From the NCBI GenBank assembly GCA_945829425.1, contig CALZUQ010000001.1, positions 1-64,000 of the forward strand: a stretch of DNA of 64,000 nucleotides. Direction: 5' to 3'. Both the position numbers and the translations under genes were made by a program. This DNA comes from an uncultured bacterium (GTDB lineage Bacteria > Bacteroidota > Bacteroidia > Bacteroidales > Bacteroidaceae). Position 1 is the stretch's first letter. Each line of letters begins with the position of its first letter. A model generated the notes under the pieces. It saw nothing but the letters and a program-made list of their open reading frames with translations. It was not told the DNA's origin and ran no database searches. Below, piece by piece: positions 62,345-64,000 of the stretch.

Positions 62345-64000
62345 GTACACTGAAAGACTTGGCACGTATCGTGGCGGAAAGGCACGACCTGTCACAACAG
62401 GATACAGAGAACTTCATCGTTGAGATGTTTGACATCGTAAGGTCCACTCTGACAAAGGAAGAGCTTGTGAAAATCAAGGGCCTCGGAACATTCAAGGTAC
62501 AGACAGTACGTGAGAAGGTCAGTGTGAATGTCAATACTGGTGAGAGGGTGGTCATTGACTCTCACGACAGGATTTCATTCACACCGGACAATGCTATGCG
62601 AGACTCCGTCAACAAACCTTTCGCTCATTTTGAAACCGTACCACTTAATGACGGCGTCGTTTTTGATGACCTGGACAGCACTACAGAGAAACAGGAACTC
62701 CCAGAAACAGAGAATACCATACAAAACCAAACCATCACCCCAACAGAAACCATACAACCAAGCAATTACCAAGAAAAACCATCCTCTTCTTTACAACCCC
62801 AACCCCTCAGTGGTTCAGAACGCTCACAGTCTCAATCTTTCAGTGATTCAGAACATCCTCAATCCCAACCCCTCAGTAGTTCAGAACATCCTCTGTCTCA
62901 ATCACTCAGTAGTTCAGAACATCCTCTGTCTCAATCTTTCAGTGATTCAGAACATCCTCAATCCCAACCCCTCATTGGTTCAGAACATCCTCTGTCTCAA
63001 TCTTTCAGTATTCCAGATCGCTCTCAGTCAAAAAAAACAAGTAGTTCGGAGCGTCCTCAGCCAACGCATTTTAATAGGATTGTTGAATCCATGGACTGTG
63101 CCGTATATGACCCCGAGGTAGAACTGGCAAAACTTCCAGATTTCCCTCGTGAGCCACAAGGAAGCAAACCAACGTTGAATAAGCGTCGTTTTGGCATCTC
63201 TTCGTCAGAAACGCTATCAGAGAATACACAGCAAAACACCCCTTCTGCTCTTCCTCCTGATCAAGCAGAAAAGAACCTTGTCTCCCCTGCATCCAGTGAT
63301 GATGAGGCTTCCTCCTCATCCCCTTCCTCAGGAGTTGCCTCCCCTGCTTCGGCTCAAATCGTTTCCACGGCCTCTACCGTAACCACGGCTTCCACTGTGA
63401 GTTCCTCCGCCACCGTGACCACAGCATCAGCTGTGGTAAATGCCTCGACCGTCGCCAATGCCTCGACCGTCGCTCATGCTGATTACGTGGCGAGTGTAGG
63501 TCCCAGTGTTAGTGCCCAGGAGCCAGACACCACCAGCGACGATACCGAGAACAAGGAAAGCACCTTCTCATTGCTTGGCAGCACCCTGCTCGTTCTTTTT
63601 GTATTGTTTATAGGTGTCGTTGTAGGCCGTGTTACCGCCGACATATCTTTCCAGGACATACAGACGATGCTTTTCGGTGATCCTGCTGCTTCGGAGGAAA
63701 GCGATGACGCTGACCCCCAAACACTATCCTTGGCAGAGCATCAACAGGAAAAGGCAAAAAACACTACAGCGTCTGGCAAACAAAAAGCAGAACAGCCTTC
63801 CTCCTCGGAAACAGAACGGCAGTCCCCGCAAGCCCCTGAAGGAACCCCGTCAGCAACCCCTTCTCTGTCGTCGTCTTCACAACAGGCAGCCCATACCGTT
63901 AACAACTCTGAGACACAGCGTCAGACACCGTCATCCACCGCCAAGCCTGCCGTTCTGCCTCAGCAATCAAAAGAACAACAGGCCCAGAAGAAGACACCGG
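62341..64000 (+). CDS. Membrane-anchored HU-domain protein, C-terminus outside the window
   Basis: The frame is open from ATG 62341 to the last base, so at least 553 residues. Residues 1-90 are an HU/IHF-like DNA-binding domain (LKDLARIVAERHDLSQ, then FKVQTVREKVSVNVNTGERVV). Residues about 157-229 are an 11-residue repeat region (SEHPLSQSF-type). A Ser/Thr/Ala-rich linker follows with ASTV repeats (about 340-375). A single membrane helix (STLLVLFVLFIGVVVGRV, about 409-431) precedes a polar Ser/Gln/Pro-rich C-terminal part. Probably the HU domain is cytoplasmic and the remainder periplasmic. Related proteins may end in a LysM or SPOR domain, but that part is not visible here. Confidence 0.88.
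   Translation, partial: MSTLKDLARIVAERHDLSQQDTENFIVEMFDIVRSTLTKEELVKIKGLGTFKVQTVREKVSVNVNTGERVVIDSHDRISFTPDNAMRDSVNKPFAHFETVPLNDGVVFDDLDSTTEKQELPETENTIQNQTITPTETIQPSNYQEKPSSSLQPQPLSGSERSQSQSFSDSEHPQSQPLSSSEHPLSQSLSSSEHPLSQSFSDSEHPQSQPLIGSEHPLSQSFSIPDRSQSKKTSSSERPQPTHFNRIVESMDCAVYDPEVELAKLPDFPREPQGSKPTLNKRRFGISSSETLSENTQQNTPSALPPDQAEKNLVSPASSDDEASSSSPSSGVASPASAQIVSTASTVTTASTVSSSATVTTASAVVNASTVANASTVAHADYVASVGPSVSAQEPDTTSDDTENKESTFSLLGSTLLVLFVLFIGVVVGRVTADISFQDIQTMLFGDPAASEESDDADPQTLSLAEHQQEKAKNTTASGKQKAEQPSSSETERQSPQAPEGTPSATPSLSSSSQQAAHTVNNSETQRQTPSSTAKPAVLPQQSKEQQAQKKTP
62809..63039 (+). repeat. 33-bp tandem repeat within the HU-domain protein gene
   Basis: Seven units of 33 bases start at 62809, 62842, 62875, 62908, 62941, 62974 and 63007, the last being divergent. 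Each encodes 11 residues of the type S-x-S-E-H-P-x-S-Q-x-x. The units at 62842 and 62941 are identical, which points to recent copying or gene conversion. Confidence 0.95.

Noticed and set aside
62809..63039. CRISPR-like regular repeats
   Set aside because: Units are contiguous, in frame within a coding sequence, and have no unique spacers.

Overview
The window reads as a stretch of chromosome from a Bacteroidales bacterium, most likely Prevotella or a close relative. Promoters follow the Bacteroidetes pattern (TTTG, 19-21 bases, TAnnTTTG) and genes lack Shine-Dalgarno sites. The gene set is also typical: an RseC-RnfBCDGEA operon, a GT3 glycogen synthase next to a GT35 phosphorylase, a SecA of about 1,120 residues, a reverse rubrerythrin, and the rpmB-rpmG-DUF4295-ftsY-rimO-HU block. 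There is no rRNA, CRISPR array, intact insertion sequence or prophage. Mobile-type content is limited to a decayed restriction locus.

Layout. 1-1.3 kb: BlaR1/BlaI-type sensor peptidase and repressor (minus). 1.4-3.7 kb: GH51 arabinofuranosidase. 3.8-8.7 kb: lon-tgt-lptF/G (minus). 8.9-11.3 kb: trmN6, reverse rubrerythrin, maf. 11.3-17.4 kb: Rnf operon. 17.4-21.3 kb: variable segment with an unresolved decayed block, a DpnI-like remnant, a DpnA-like adenine methyltransferase, an Ogt-type alkyltransferase, a candidate structured RNA with a strong terminator, and a degenerate repeat array. 21.3-25.9 kb: glycogen synthase and phosphorylase. 26.3-28.4 kb: LptC-like lipoprotein and an outer-membrane protein (minus). 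28.4-31.3 kb: Lnb-like DUF4105 protein and a PafA-family protein that has lost its catalytic residues. 31.4-41.5 kb: secA, serS, cstA, a small barrel protein, a C69 dipeptidase, and a radical SAM protein (minus). 41.9-46.1 kb: aspS, two small winged-helix-like proteins, manC. 46.2-49.1 kb: gph and a TRIC-type channel (minus), hemolysin III and a HAD phosphatase (plus). 49.1-57.7 kb: a GH43-GH28 fusion, a Pif1-type helicase, uxaC and a YfhO-like membrane protein (all minus). 57.8-59.0 kb: candidate small RNA, tRNA-Arg(UCU) and two 11-bp repeat arrays. 59.0-64.0 kb: ribosomal/SRP block ending in an HU protein and a membrane-anchored HU-domain protein cut by the window edge.

How the genes fit together. 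Several serve plant polysaccharide use: GH51, GH43-GH28, and UxaC for released uronates. Rnf couples ferredoxin oxidation to ion pumping in an anaerobe, and glycogen synthase plus phosphorylase manage storage. LptF/G, LptC, ManC, SecA and the Lnb-like protein serve the envelope. The most unusual items are the broken DpnI-like gene beside a DpnA-like methylase with clustered GATC sites, the pseudo-phosphatase, the membrane-tethered HU protein with 11-residue repeats, two candidate structured RNAs, and many short tandem repeats between genes.
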